64,000 bases of DNA from Ensifer adhaerens. Its GTDB lineage: Bacteria; Pseudomonadota; Alphaproteobacteria; Rhizobiales; Rhizobiaceae. The stretch's first letter is position 1. Every line of letters starts with the position of its first letter. Below, piece by piece: positions 17,401 through 29,526 of the stretch. The stretch is from contig NZ_CP015880.1 in the NCBI RefSeq assembly GCF_000697965.2, positions 3,305,001 to 3,369,000 on the forward strand, written 5' to 3'. Below the pieces are notes generated by a model that was not told where the DNA came from, ran no database searches, and saw only the letters and a program-made list of their open reading frames with translations. The position numbers were made by a program, and so were the translations under genes.

Positions 17401-18423
17401 ATGAAACACTATCGTTCGTTCCTCATTGCCAGTGCACTGGCGATGGCTGCCGCAACCCAGGCAAGCGCCGCCGACCCCGTAACCGTCGGTGTCGACAACT
17501 TCGTTCGTGCCGAGAGCGACATGTACCTCGCCTCCATGGTCAAGGACGGCGCCTTCGGCAAATTCGTGCATCGGCGCGAACCGGCTTCGATCGACAATCA
17601 GACCGTCATTCGCCTCAACCGCGATACGCTCTATTCATCGGCCGTGTTCGATCTCGACGCGGGCCCGGTTACGGTCACCATGCCGGACGCGGGAGAACGC
17701 TTCATGTCGCTGCAGGTGGTCAATGAGGACCACTATGTGCCGGAGGTCGTCTACGGCGCCGGAGAGGTGACGTTGACCAAGGAAAAGGTCGGCACACGCT
17801 ACGCCGTCGTCGGCGTCCGCACCCTGGTCGATCCGACCGACCAGAAGGATATCGCCGAAGTCCACGCCCTGCAGGATGCGATCAAGGTGACCCAGCAGAA
17901 GGAAGGCACGTTCGAAATCCCGGCCTGGGACCCGGCCAGCCAGAAGAAGGTGCGCGAAGCCCTGCTTGCGCTCGGCGCCACTATGCCGGACTTCAAGAAG
18001 GCCTTCGGCACCAAGGCCGACGTCGACCCGATCCGCCATCTGATCGGCACCGCGACCGGTTGGGGCGGCAACCCCGACAAGGATGCGACCTATCTCAACG
18101 TCACGCCCGCCAAGAACGACGGCAAGACCATCTACAAGCTCGACGTCAAGGACGTACCGGTCGATGCCTTCTGGTCGGTCAGCGTCTACGACGCGCAAGG
18201 CTTCTACGAAAAAAACGCCTACAATGCCTACGCGATCAACAACATCACCGCCAAGAAGGGCGACGATGGCAGCGTCTCGATCCAGTTCGGCGGCTGCGAC
18301 GGCAAGATCGCCAACTGCCTGCCCGTGGTCGACGGCTGGAACTATACGGTGCGGCTCTACCGGCCGCGCAAGGAAATCCTCGACGGAACCTGGCACTTTC
18401 CCGAGCCGCAGCCGGTAAACTAG
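17401..18423 (+). CDS. Secreted DUF1254/DUF1214 protein (second of tandem pair)
   Basis: 340 residues from the ATG at 17401, with GAGGA upstream. A Sec signal peptide ends about residue 23 (ATQASAADP). A DUF1254-like region (TVIRLNRDTLYSSAVFDLDA) and a C-terminal DUF1214 region (VPVDAFWSVSVYDAQGFYEK to YTVRLYRPRKEILDGTWHFP) follow. It is shorter than its neighbour and only distantly similar, so the pair is an old duplication or a two-component unit. Likely co-transcribed with the upstream gene and the hydrolase downstream. Confidence 0.8.
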   Translation: MKHYRSFLIASALAMAAATQASAADPVTVGVDNFVRAESDMYLASMVKDGAFGKFVHRREPASIDNQTVIRLNRDTLYSSAVFDLDAGPVTVTMPDAGERFMSLQVVNEDHYVPEVVYGAGEVTLTKEKVGTRYAVVGVRTLVDPTDQKDIAEVHALQDAIKVTQQKEGTFEIPAWDPASQKKVREALLALGATMPDFKKAFGTKADVDPIRHLIGTATGWGGNPDKDATYLNVTPAKNDGKTIYKLDVKDVPVDAFWSVSVYDAQGFYEKNAYNAYAINNITAKKGDDGSVSIQFGGCDGKIANCLPVVDGWNYTVRLYRPRKEILDGTWHFPEPQPVN

Positions 18424-18457
18424 GCGTGCCGCGAATTTGGCAGCGGAGGCCGCATGC

Positions 18458-19285
18458 ATGGAACACAGCGATGACAACCTTGCGGCCTTCGCCGAGCATG
18501 GCGCAACGCCCCTGCCCGCGGCAACGGTTGAAGGCCGTGTCGAGCGTGACGGCGCACGAATCTGGTATGCGACCTATGGATCGGGCGAACCGGTTATCCT
18601 CTTGCACGGCGGCCTTGGCCACAGCGGCAACTGGGGCTTTCAAGTCCCGGCCCTGCTTGACACTGGCCACCGCGTCATCCTGATCGACAGCCGCGGCCAT
18701 GGCCGCAGCACCCGCGACCGAAAGCCCTACACCTACGAACTGATGGCGGCGGACGTGCTTGCCGTGATGGACAGGCTGGATATTCAGAAGGCCGCCTTTG
18801 CCGGCTGGAGCGATGGCGCCTGCATCGCACTTACCCTCGCCTCACAGACGCCGGAACGCGTCAGCGGCGTCTTCTTCTTCGCCTGCAACATGGACCCGAG
18901 CGGAACGAAGGACATCGAGCCGAGCCCGGTGCTCGACCGCTGCTTTAGCCGTCATGCCGAAGACTACCGCGCGCTGTCGGCGACGCCGGACGATTTCAGC
19001 GCCTTCGTCGACGCCGTCAGCGAAATGCAGAGAACCGAGCCGAACTACACGGCAGAAGATCTCGGCAAGATCCGCGTGCCGGTCGTGATCGTCCAAAGCG
19101 AAAACGACGAGTTCATCAAACACGAGCATGCTGACCATCTCGCCCGCAGCATTCCCGGCGCCGCGTTCATCCTTCTCGACGGCGTCAGCCACTTCGCCCC
19201 GCTGCAGCGGCCCGACCGCTTCAATGCCGCGCTCACGGCTTTCCTTGTCGCACTCGAAGACGAGCCCAAAGGCGACGCGCAATGA
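18458..19285 (+). CDS. Alpha/beta-fold hydrolase
   Basis: 275 residues from the ATG at 18458, eight bases after GGAGG. It has the oxyanion motif LLHGGLGHSGNW, nucleophile elbow GWSDG, acid Asp in SENDEF and catalytic His in GVSHFAP, so the triad is intact. Cytosolic, with no signal peptide. It probably hydrolyses an ester or lactone; the exact substrate is unknown. It lies 34 bases after the second DUF1254 gene and converges with metH. Confidence 0.8.
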   Translation: MEHSDDNLAAFAEHGATPLPAATVEGRVERDGARIWYATYGSGEPVILLHGGLGHSGNWGFQVPALLDTGHRVILIDSRGHGRSTRDRKPYTYELMAADVLAVMDRLDIQKAAFAGWSDGACIALTLASQTPERVSGVFFFACNMDPSGTKDIEPSPVLDRCFSRHAEDYRALSATPDDFSAFVDAVSEMQRTEPNYTAEDLGKIRVPVVIVQSENDEFIKHEHADHLARSIPGAAFILLDGVSHFAPLQRPDRFNAALTAFLVALEDEPKGDAQ

Positions 19286-19291
19286 CGGCAG

Positions 19292-19315
19292 TGACGAGCC
19301 CTTGTCGGCTCGTCA
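19292..19315. terminator. Convergent hairpin between hydrolase gene and metH
   Basis: TGACGAGCC (19292-19300) pairs with GGCTCGTCA (19307-19315). No clear U-tract on either side, so termination strength is uncertain, but it is the only structure between two convergent genes. Confidence 0.5.
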
Positions 19316-19333
19316 TCACGCCCTCCAGCGACG

Positions 19334-23104
<3,771 letters not shown>

Positions 23105-23151
23105 GGGAAATCTCCCGTTCTGAAAACGACAAACACTAGGGCAAGTCAATC

Positions 23152-23171
23152 ACATAAAGATATCTTTATGT
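23152..23171. promoter_or_regulatory. Candidate SahR operator upstream of metH
   Basis: ACATAAAGATATCTTTATGT is a perfect 20-base palindrome in the metH promoter region. The AAGATATCTT core agrees with motifs described for SahR, the ArsR-family S-adenosylhomocysteine-responsive regulator of methionine-cycle genes in proteobacteria. The regulator gene itself is not in the window. Confidence 0.6.
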
Positions 23172-23210
23172 CAACATATGCAGCAATCACATTTACCCCT
23201 CGGAGCAAAG

Positions 23211-23240
23211 AAAATGGCCCGCCGCAATCGCGACGGGCCT
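23211..23240 (-). terminator. Terminator of the ROK/UPF0303/AGE operon
   Basis: GGCCCG (23216-23221) pairs with CGGGCC (23234-23239), with extra CGC/GCG pairing inside. On the minus strand the stem is followed by ATTTTCTTT. It ends the AGE-epimerase transcript and insulates the metH promoter. Confidence 0.7.
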
Positions 23241-23269
23241 TAACGAAAGCGATACTCTGGATCGGCAAA

Positions 23270-24430
23270 TCAGATCCGGGCTAGGCAGTCCTCGGTTTCA
23301 TAAATGGCGCAGAGGATATGGTAGAAGCTGCTCGCCGGCGCCGGCTCCTCGACGAAGGTGCCGTCGGCCTTCTGCTTGTCGCGCCAAAGGCCCCCAACCG
23401 GCGTCGCCAGAAACGTCTGAAGGGCCGCCGCTGCTCGCGCGGCCGAAGCAAGATAACGCTCGCGCTCGGCACCATTGGTGAGTGCGGCAAAGCGGACGGC
23501 CGCCTTCAGCCACTCGGTCTGCGGCCAAAGCCGCGCGATCGGATCGGCCACCGACAGATCGTCGAGAAGCGTCATGATCGCGACGTTGCGGTTCGCGCAG
23601 ATGCCGTGGGCCTCACCGATATCGAACAGCCGCCGGGCCTTGACGATCGCCTCGGCGCTGCCGCGGCGCTCCGCCCAGCGCAAAAGCAGCCACGCCCATT
23701 CGAACAGATGTCCAGGCTCGACGATCCGGCCCTTTTCGCCTGCCATCGGCGCCCAGTCGTGATCGAAGAATTCGCGCAGCACACCGCTCTCGGCATCGAT
23801 GAAATAATCCATCGCCAGATGCGCAATTTCGTCGGCGAGGTTCGCCCAGCCAACCCGATCGAAGCCCTCGACCGTCTCGCTCGCCAGGCACGCCTCAAAA
23901 AGATGCATATGCGGATTGGAGCAGAGCGGCAGGCGCGAGGGATTGTCTTCCTCGAAGCCGGCGACCGGATGCTTGACATGCGCCTCGATCCGCGAGCGAA
24001 GGTCATTGCTGCGCTCGATCATCTCGGCCTTGCGGGCCGGCACGACCTCGCCCAGATAGGCGAAGGCAAGCAGCGCGAAGGCCTGGTTGTAGAGGTCAAA
24101 GGACGGATCGAGCAGAATGCCGTCGGCATCGGCGAGCGCGCCGTAAAAGCCGCTCGGCTGCTTGAAAATGCGATCGAAATAGGCAAGCCCGCCTTCGGCG
24201 GCACCGCGCCAATCACCGGACCAGCCGCGCCGCCCGGCCTCGGCGAAACAGTAGACCTGCCGCGGCTGAACGCGTGCACGCCGGTTGGCGCGGGTCGGCT
24301 CGCCTGCCATATCGATCGTCTCGACGAAGCCGCCTGAATGATCGACACCCTTGTCGCGCCAGAGCGGCAGGGCCTTGTCTGCCAGCCAATCCGACAGCAC
24401 GCGTGATCGCGAAATTATATCCAATGCCAA
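23270..24430 (-). CDS. AGE-family sugar epimerase/isomerase (mannose isomerase-like)
   Basis: 386 residues starting at a TTG (24430), which follows GAGGA in the end of the upstream gene by eight bases. N-acylglucosamine-2-epimerase family (alpha6/alpha6 barrel) with conserved features RVQPRQVYCFAEAGRRGW, the His in NPHMHLFEACLA, and EPGHLFEWAWLLLRW. This family includes D-mannose isomerase, cellobiose epimerase and GlcNAc epimerase. The lack of GlcNAc genes and the ROK kinase nearby favour mannose/fructose interconversion, which is inference. Last gene of a three-gene operon. Confidence 0.85.
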   Translation of the reverse strand: MALDIISRSRVLSDWLADKALPLWRDKGVDHSGGFVETIDMAGEPTRANRRARVQPRQVYCFAEAGRRGWSGDWRGAAEGGLAYFDRIFKQPSGFYGALADADGILLDPSFDLYNQAFALLAFAYLGEVVPARKAEMIERSNDLRSRIEAHVKHPVAGFEEDNPSRLPLCSNPHMHLFEACLASETVEGFDRVGWANLADEIAHLAMDYFIDAESGVLREFFDHDWAPMAGEKGRIVEPGHLFEWAWLLLRWAERRGSAEAIVKARRLFDIGEAHGICANRNVAIMTLLDDLSVADPIARLWPQTEWLKAAVRFAALTNGAERERYLASAARAAAALQTFLATPVGGLWRDKQKADGTFVEEPAPASSFYHILCAIYETEDCLARI

Positions 24431-24433
24431 TTC

Positions 24434-24928
24434 TCAGTCCTCGAGCTTCAAGGCGCCATGATCCTTGCCGAGCAGGGCCGAGAGCGCTTCGACCACCATG
24501 TTGTGGTCCTCGCGTTGCGGCAGGCCGGATACGGTGACGGCACCGATACAGCCGGTACCTTTGACGACGATCGGGAAGCTGCCACCGTGCGCCGCATAAT
24601 CCGCATCGGCAAGGCCGAGCTTGGCCTGCAGATTGGTCTGCGCCTTGGCCAGCTCGCGGCCGGTGGCATAGCTGCTCTTGAACAGGCGGAACACGGTGTT
24701 GCGCTTGCGGCGCACCCAGTTCGGATTATCCGGCGTCGCCCCGTCGAGCGCGGCATAGAACACCTGCATCGAGAAGAGCGTGATGTCGATGACGACGCCA
24801 AGCTTGCGCTCGGCCGCCATCTTGCGCAGCAGTGAGCCAAGCTCCCACGCCGCATCGAGATCGAAGCGCTCGAACTGCAATTCCTGTTCCTGCCGCGCGA
24901 TGCGGGCGAGGTCCTTGTCGATATTCAT
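24434..24928 (-). CDS. UPF0303 / HbpS-GlcG-like protein
   Basis: 164 residues. The family pattern is clear from LGVVIDITLFSMQVFYAALDGATPDN, KRNTVFRLFKSSYATG and GGSFPIVVKGTGCIGAVTVSGLPQREDH. These proteins share the fold of the haem-binding HbpS and of GlcG, and some are annotated haem-degrading on weak grounds. It lies between a sugar kinase (5 bases upstream) and an epimerase (3 bases downstream), so a role in sugar or aldehyde metabolism is as likely as haem binding. Confidence 0.75.
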   Translation of the reverse strand: MNIDKDLARIARQEQELQFERFDLDAAWELGSLLRKMAAERKLGVVIDITLFSMQVFYAALDGATPDNPNWVRRKRNTVFRLFKSSYATGRELAKAQTNLQAKLGLADADYAAHGGSFPIVVKGTGCIGAVTVSGLPQREDHNMVVEALSALLGKDHGALKLED

Positions 24929-24933
24929 GGGGG

Positions 24934-25830
24934 TCAGTCCTTCCAGAGCCAGGCCGCACCGCGCACGCCGGAGCTGTCACCGTGCAGGGCCTTGCGGATG
25001 GGGGTTTCGAACGTGTCGCCGAAGAGGTAGTTGACCACCCGTGGCGGCACGTCCTGGTAGATCTCGTCGACATTCGACATGCCGCCGCCAAGCACGTAGA
25101 CATCCGGGTCGACGATGTTGGTGAGCAGTGCCAGGCTGCGCGCCAGCCGGTCGACGAAGCGCTCATAGACGCCCGTTGCAACCAGATCGCCCGCCCGCTT
25201 CGCCTCGATGATATCGCGCCCGCGCTTCTCGACGCCGGTCGTCAGGCGATAGTCGAGCTCGACACCCGTGCCGCAGGCATACATGTCGAGGCAACCGTGC
25301 TTGCCGCACCAGCATTTGTGGCCAGGATATTCGTCCTGCGTCATCCAGGGCAGCGGATAATGGCCGATCTCGGCGGCAACGCCCTGGTAGCCGGCGTGCA
25401 CCTTCTTGTCGATCGCAAGGCCGCCGCCATGGCCAGTGCCGACGATAACGCCGAAGACCACATGCTCATTCTTGCCGGCGCCATCGACCGCCTCCGAGAC
25501 CGCCAGGCAATTGGCGTCGTTGGCAAGCCGGACCGGGCGGCCAAGCGCCGTTTCGAGGTCACGCCCAAGGGGCTTGCCATTGATCAGCACCGCATTGGAA
25601 TTGCGCACGATTCCGGTGCGCGGATTGGGACTGCCGGGAATGCCGATGCCGATCGAGCCCTGTTCGCCCGCCGTCTGCTCGGCGGCAGCAACGAGATCGA
25701 GAACGGCGCGGATGCAATCGTCATAGCCGCTGGTCGGGGTCGAGACGCGATGACGGGCGCGTGTTTCGCCATCGCGGCCAAGCGCGATGACTTCCATTTT
25801 CGTGCCGCCCCAATCTATTCCGATGAACAT
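24934..25830 (-). CDS. ROK-family sugar kinase
   Basis: 298 residues. Phosphate-binding motif GIDWGGTKMEV at the N-terminus, catalytic Asp in RLANDANCLAV (about residue 105), ROK signature VIVGTGHGGGLAIDKKVHAG and the zinc-binding CWCGKHGCLDMY. It phosphorylates a hexose with ATP. The closest functional relatives by motif are Mak/NagK-type fructokinase/mannokinase or N-acetylglucosamine kinase. First gene of the operon with UPF0303 and an AGE epimerase, which points to a free ketose/aldose such as mannose or fructose. Confidence 0.85.
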   Translation of the reverse strand: MFIGIDWGGTKMEVIALGRDGETRARHRVSTPTSGYDDCIRAVLDLVAAAEQTAGEQGSIGIGIPGSPNPRTGIVRNSNAVLINGKPLGRDLETALGRPVRLANDANCLAVSEAVDGAGKNEHVVFGVIVGTGHGGGLAIDKKVHAGYQGVAAEIGHYPLPWMTQDEYPGHKCWCGKHGCLDMYACGTGVELDYRLTTGVEKRGRDIIEAKRAGDLVATGVYERFVDRLARSLALLTNIVDPDVYVLGGGMSNVDEIYQDVPPRVVNYLFGDTFETPIRKALHGDSSGVRGAAWLWKD

Positions 25831-26082
25831 ATGTGGATCAGGTCTCTGATGAAGGACTCAATGGGGAGCGCCAGCTTCCTCGGGCCGGCGCTTGCTTTGC
25901 TTAGCATTCGGAGGACATGGAAGACCAGCCCCCGTTTCATCGTCGTTTTCAAGCCTGCCGGTCCGCGTCGGGACACCACCCGGACGAGACCACCCAAGCT
26001 CGCCGCCGCCTGCATTTCCTCGGGCACGCACGCGAAAACACTTGGCGAAGAGCCCTTGCTTTTGTATGGGTGCTATTCAAGT

Positions 26083-26159
26083 GGTCCCGTAGCTCAGCAG
26101 GATAGAGCACCAGATTCCTAATCTGGGGGTCCCGCGTTCGAATCGCGGCGGGATCACCA
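26083..26159 (+). tRNA. tRNA-Arg (anticodon CCT)
   Basis: A 77-base cloverleaf. The acceptor GGTCCCG pairs with CGGGATC. The D arm contains AGCTCAGCAGGATAGAGC. The anticodon stem CCAGA/TCTGG encloses the loop TTCCTAA with anticodon CCT. The T arm is CCGCGTTCGAATCGCGG, and CCA is encoded. It reads AGG codons. No integrase or attachment repeat was seen next to it. Confidence 0.96.
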
Positions 26160-26213
26160 TTCTCCAAGACCCCCCTTAATCGAATTGGACGCGGCGCACG
26201 CCGTGCTGACGCC

Positions 26214-26750
26214 GTGGATGACAGCAAAGCAACCCCCTCCGGAGAAAACACGGTTCATCTGCTCGTGACCTATATGGAAATGCTCGAACGTCCGGCGGAC
26301 GATGCGTTTCCGGCACCGATCGCGCAAGCGGTGGTCGCGTCCGAACGTCCGGATGCCGCTGCGTTTCTTTCGCTCTATCGCGCCGTCGGCGAACCGTTGC
26401 GCTGGGATCAGCGGCTGCGCATGCCGACGGCCGATCTCGACAACTTTCTCAGAAGCGCCTCCACGATCCTCTACATCCTCCGGCTGGATGGCCGCGCAGT
26501 CGGGCTCTGTGAATTCGACCGCGCCGATACCGAGGATGTCGAGCTCACCCATTTCGGCCTGATCCCGGATGTTTACGGCCAAAGGCTGGGGCCATTTCTG
26601 CTCGATAGCGCGCTGCGCGCCGTCTGGGACCGAGGTGCAAACCGGATCTGGCTACATACGGACGAATGGGATCACCCGAAGGCGCAGGCTACCTATCGCC
26701 GCGCCGGCTTCAGCGCCTTTGCGCAGAAGCTCGAGGAGATCATGCCCTAA
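26214..26750 (+). CDS. GNAT-family N-acetyltransferase
   Basis: 178 residues if the GTG at 26214 is used. The next in-frame ATG is at 26274 and would remove 20 poorly conserved residues. The acetyl-CoA-binding core is in ELTHFGLIPDVYGQRLGPFLLDSALRAVW, with the C-terminal motif HPKAQATYRRAGFSAF. It transfers acetyl from acetyl-CoA to an amine; the substrate is unknown. It lies 55 bases after the tRNA and converges with a LysR gene. Confidence 0.75.
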   Translation: MDDSKATPSGENTVHLLVTYMEMLERPADDAFPAPIAQAVVASERPDAAAFLSLYRAVGEPLRWDQRLRMPTADLDNFLRSASTILYILRLDGRAVGLCEFDRADTEDVELTHFGLIPDVYGQRLGPFLLDSALRAVWDRGANRIWLHTDEWDHPKAQATYRRAGFSAFAQKLEEIMP

Positions 26751-26757
26751 CGCACGC

Positions 26758-27660
26758 TCACCGAAGCGGCTGCCACGCCGGGCCGCGCCAGGCTTTGAGT
26801 TCCTGCAGAAACACCTGCAGCCGCGATGGCAGGAAGCGCCGCGTCGGATAGACCGCATGCACAAAGACATCCGGCGCGGACCATCCCGGAAGCACGCGCA
26901 GAAGCTTGCCGCTCGCAAGCAGGCTGTCGCAGAAGATCGGCGGGAGCCGGCCGATGCCGTGGCCGCGCTCGGTCATGGCACTCGCCGACTGGATATCGTG
27001 GACCGACACCGCCCCGGTCACACGCAGGCTGGCCGCTTCGCCACCCTTTACCAGATGCCATTCGGCCTCGTTGCCCCGGGCATTGACCAGGACACAGCGG
27101 TGGCCACTCAGGTCTTCGGGTCGCGATGGGGTGCCATGTTTGTCGAGATAGCCGGGTGCGGCCACCAGGAAATGGGTGCTTCGACCCAAACGCTGCGCGA
27201 CAAGCGACGAATCGCGCAAGTCTCCGAACCGCACTGCGACGTCGATGTTTTCGGCAACGAGGTCCATGAACATATTGGTGACGAGCAGATCGACCTCGAT
27301 CTCGGGATACGTCTTCAGAAATGCGGACAGGAAATCAAAGAAGGGCGGCTGCCCGAGGGTCATGGGAACGGTGACCCGCAGCAACCCCTCCGGTCTTCTC
27401 TGCGCCTCGCTCAGCACCCGCTCCGCGTCGCGAAGCTGCTTCAGCGGTTCGCCGCATTCCGCATAATAGGCGCGCCCCTGCGCCGTGAGACTGAGCTTGC
27501 GCGTCGTGCGCTGGATGAGCGTGACGCCCAGTTGCTCCTCGAGCGCCGTGACCTTGCGGCTGACGGTGGAGACCGGCATGCCGAGCGAACGTGCCGCCCG
27601 GCTGAAACTCTCGAATTGGGCAACGGCCGCAAAGACCGCGATATCGTTCAGATCGACCAT
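26758..27660 (-). CDS. LysR-family transcriptional regulator
   Basis: 300 residues from the ATG at 27660 (MVDLNDIAVFAAVAQFESFS). The helix-turn-helix is at residues 17-60 (SRAARSLGMPVSTVSRKVTA), followed by a typical type-2 periplasmic-binding-like effector domain. The sequence is of the CrgA/AaeR-like branch. It is divergent from an SDR gene 112 bases away, the usual arrangement for a LysR that controls an oxidoreductase. An upstream in-frame ATG at 27744 would overlap the SDR promoter region and is disfavoured. Confidence 0.85.
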   Translation of the reverse strand: MVDLNDIAVFAAVAQFESFSRAARSLGMPVSTVSRKVTALEEQLGVTLIQRTTRKLSLTAQGRAYYAECGEPLKQLRDAERVLSEAQRRPEGLLRVTVPMTLGQPPFFDFLSAFLKTYPEIEVDLLVTNMFMDLVAENIDVAVRFGDLRDSSLVAQRLGRSTHFLVAAPGYLDKHGTPSRPEDLSGHRCVLVNARGNEAEWHLVKGGEAASLRVTGAVSVHDIQSASAMTERGHGIGRLPPIFCDSLLASGKLLRVLPGWSAPDVFVHAVYPTRRFLPSRLQVFLQELKAWRGPAWQPLR

Positions 27661-27772
27661 GGGAAGATTTTTGCATCGTTGGAAAAGTAATTCCAGATAT
27701 TTCCGCCTAATCGCACAATCTGGCAGCAGCCATATTGATCTCACCGAAACCGTCCATCCACGGAGAGATCAG

Positions 27773-28495
27773 ATGACAAACAAAGTCGCCATCATCACCG
27801 GTGCATCCCAGGGCATCGGCGCGGGCCTCACAAACGCTTTTCTGGCAGAGGGCTACAGCGTCGTCGCAACCTCGCGCAATGTCAGCCAATCGCGCGAAAT
27901 CACCGAATCGGACCGGCTGGCCCGGGTCGACGGCGATATCGGCGATCCGGAGACGGCGAAACGCGTGGTCGAAACCGCGATCGCCCGGTTCGGCTCGATC
28001 GACGCGCTCGTCAACAATGCCGGCATCTTCTTCACCAAGCCCTTCGTCGACTACACCGCCGAAGACTACCGGCAGCTGAGCGCCACCAACATCGAGGGAT
28101 TCCTCCACACGACCCAGCTTGTGATCAAGCAGATGCTTTCGCAGAAAAGAGGCGGCAGCATCGTCAGCATCACGACACCCCTTGCCGACAGACCGATTGC
28201 AGGCATGAACGCTTCGGTCGCCATGCTGACCAAGGGCGGCATCAACGCGATCTCGAAGAACATCGCCATGGAATACGCAAGGGACGGAATCCGCGTCAAC
28301 GTCGTGGCCCCCGGTGTCGTCGACACGCCGCTCCACAAGGACAACCCGCGGGATTTCCTGAACACGCTCTCGCCGATGCACAGCATTTCCAGCGTGGCCG
28401 AGATCGCGGATGCCGTCCTGTTCCTGACCAGGGCGCCGCGCATAACCGGGGAGGTGCTGAACGTGGACGGCGGCGCGCATCTGGGCAAATGGTAG
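27773..28495 (+). CDS. SDR-family protein lacking the catalytic Tyr
   Basis: 240 residues from the ATG at 27773, with GGAGA upstream. Rossmann TGASQGIG (residues 9-16), NNAG (81-84) and the C-terminal GGA are in place. In the usual YxxxK the Lys is Lys154 (LTKGG), but the position four before it is Ala150, not Tyr, and the SISS-type Ser is replaced by SITT. A subgroup of SDRs with this ASVAMLTKGG signature exists. It either uses a different acid or is not a dehydrogenase. Likely regulated by the divergent LysR gene. Confidence 0.75.
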   Translation: MTNKVAIITGASQGIGAGLTNAFLAEGYSVVATSRNVSQSREITESDRLARVDGDIGDPETAKRVVETAIARFGSIDALVNNAGIFFTKPFVDYTAEDYRQLSATNIEGFLHTTQLVIKQMLSQKRGGSIVSITTPLADRPIAGMNASVAMLTKGGINAISKNIAMEYARDGIRVNVVAPGVVDTPLHKDNPRDFLNTLSPMHSISSVAEIADAVLFLTRAPRITGEVLNVDGGAHLGKW

Positions 28496-28640
28496 AGTGG
28501 GAGCGCCCGTTGCTGGCGCAGAGCAGCGCAGGGGAAAAGAAACGCGCTGACGTCATGCGCCTGTCACGAACGACAGCTAAACAACACTCACATCTTCCTG
28601 ATGACCACGGATGAACTGGCATCGACGGAAGGTGATGAGG

Positions 28641-28668
28641 AAGGTCGGGTTTGCCCCGGCCTTTTTTG
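28641..28668 (+). terminator. Rho-independent terminator of SDR gene
   Basis: AAGGTCGGG (28641-28649) pairs with CCCGGCCTT (28655-28663, one G-U), followed by TTTTT. It lies about 150 bases after the SDR stop. Confidence 0.8.
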
Positions 28669-28777
28669 TTGGGCCGGTCCCGTTCCTTCGATCACGATCG
28701 CAAGGTTGCCGCGCTGGGCGGCTGGCTTGACAGGAGATGCAGTCTGCCTGACGGTGCGCGCATGACGGGAGGACACC

Positions 28778-29047
28778 ATGGGTAAGCTTCTGCAAATCAT
28801 CGGCATCGTCATCATCCTGGCCGCTCTGGCCGCCGCGATCGCGCTGCTCGTTGCCGATCCGGCAACGGCGCAGCTTCGGGCGCTCGTCATGCTCCCTTGG
28901 GCCTTGAGCGCGATCCTGAGCGGCATACTTCTCGCGGCTTTCGGCTCGATGCTGCGGCAGCTCAGCGCGATCCGCGCTGCGACCGAGCGTCAGGCCGCCC
29001 TGTTCCAGGCCATCCTTGACCGCAGAGCGCCGACGGCCGCGCAATAA
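28778..29047 (+). CDS. Small membrane protein of unknown function
   Basis: 89 residues, preceded by GGGAGG. Two hydrophobic segments (residues about 5-26 and 36-60) are followed by a short amphipathic tail (SMLRQLSAIRAATERQAALF) that could form a helix or coiled coil in the cytoplasm. I do not recognise the family. Small proteins of this layout are common in rhizobia. It converges with a VOC gene. Confidence 0.65.
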   Translation: MGKLLQIIGIVIILAALAAAIALLVADPATAQLRALVMLPWALSAILSGILLAAFGSMLRQLSAIRAATERQAALFQAILDRRAPTAAQ

Positions 29048-29087
29048 GCGTTGCTATCCGCGTTCGGTCCACCAAAACCTGATGATT

Positions 29088-29456
29088 TCAATCATCGGGC
29101 CTGCACACGCGCAGCCGATGGCCATCCGGGTCAAGCGCGACGAAGGTGCGGCCGAAGACCGCCGTCTTCAGCTCCTGCTCGATCGTGATCCCTTTGCTGC
29201 GCCATTCCGCATAAAGGCGCTCGACCTCGACATCGTCCTTCACCATGAAGGCGACTTCAGAGCGGTGACCGCTTCCCGACGAAACGAAATCCCGTGCACC
29301 GGTGGACCAGAGACTGAACGTCAGCCCGTTTTCGAGTTGGAAGGCGACATAGGTCGGGAAGGATGCAACAGGTTCGCGTCCAAGCAGGCCGGTATAGAAG
29401 GCAGCGCTTCCGGTTGGGTCTTCGACATAGAGCAGGATGAGGTTCGGTGACAGCAT
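29088..29456 (-). CDS. VOC-superfamily (glyoxalase/bleomycin-resistance-like) protein
   Basis: 122 residues with the two beta-alpha-beta-beta-beta modules of the vicinal oxygen chelate fold: ILLYVEDPTGSAAFYTGLLG at the start, FGRTFVALDPDGHRLRVCRP at the end. Metal ligands are not all evident, so it may be a binding/resistance protein rather than an enzyme. Alone on its transcript; a strong hairpin lies upstream. Confidence 0.75.
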   Translation of the reverse strand: MLSPNLILLYVEDPTGSAAFYTGLLGREPVASFPTYVAFQLENGLTFSLWSTGARDFVSSGSGHRSEVAFMVKDDVEVERLYAEWRSKGITIEQELKTAVFGRTFVALDPDGHRLRVCRPDD

Positions 29457-29526
29457 CGTCGGGTCTCCTTTTCGATGCCCGGACCCTAGGCACTGCCGCT
29501 GTCAGATCCTGTCAGCATCAACCGGA

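Noticed and set aside
23105..23269. SAM riboswitch before metH
   Set aside because: No conserved SAM-II or other SAM-riboswitch core was found; the palindrome explains the region better.
26083..26159. tRNA-Arg as an integration site for a mobile element
   Set aside because: No integrase, no repeat of the tRNA 3' end and no shift in base composition downstream.
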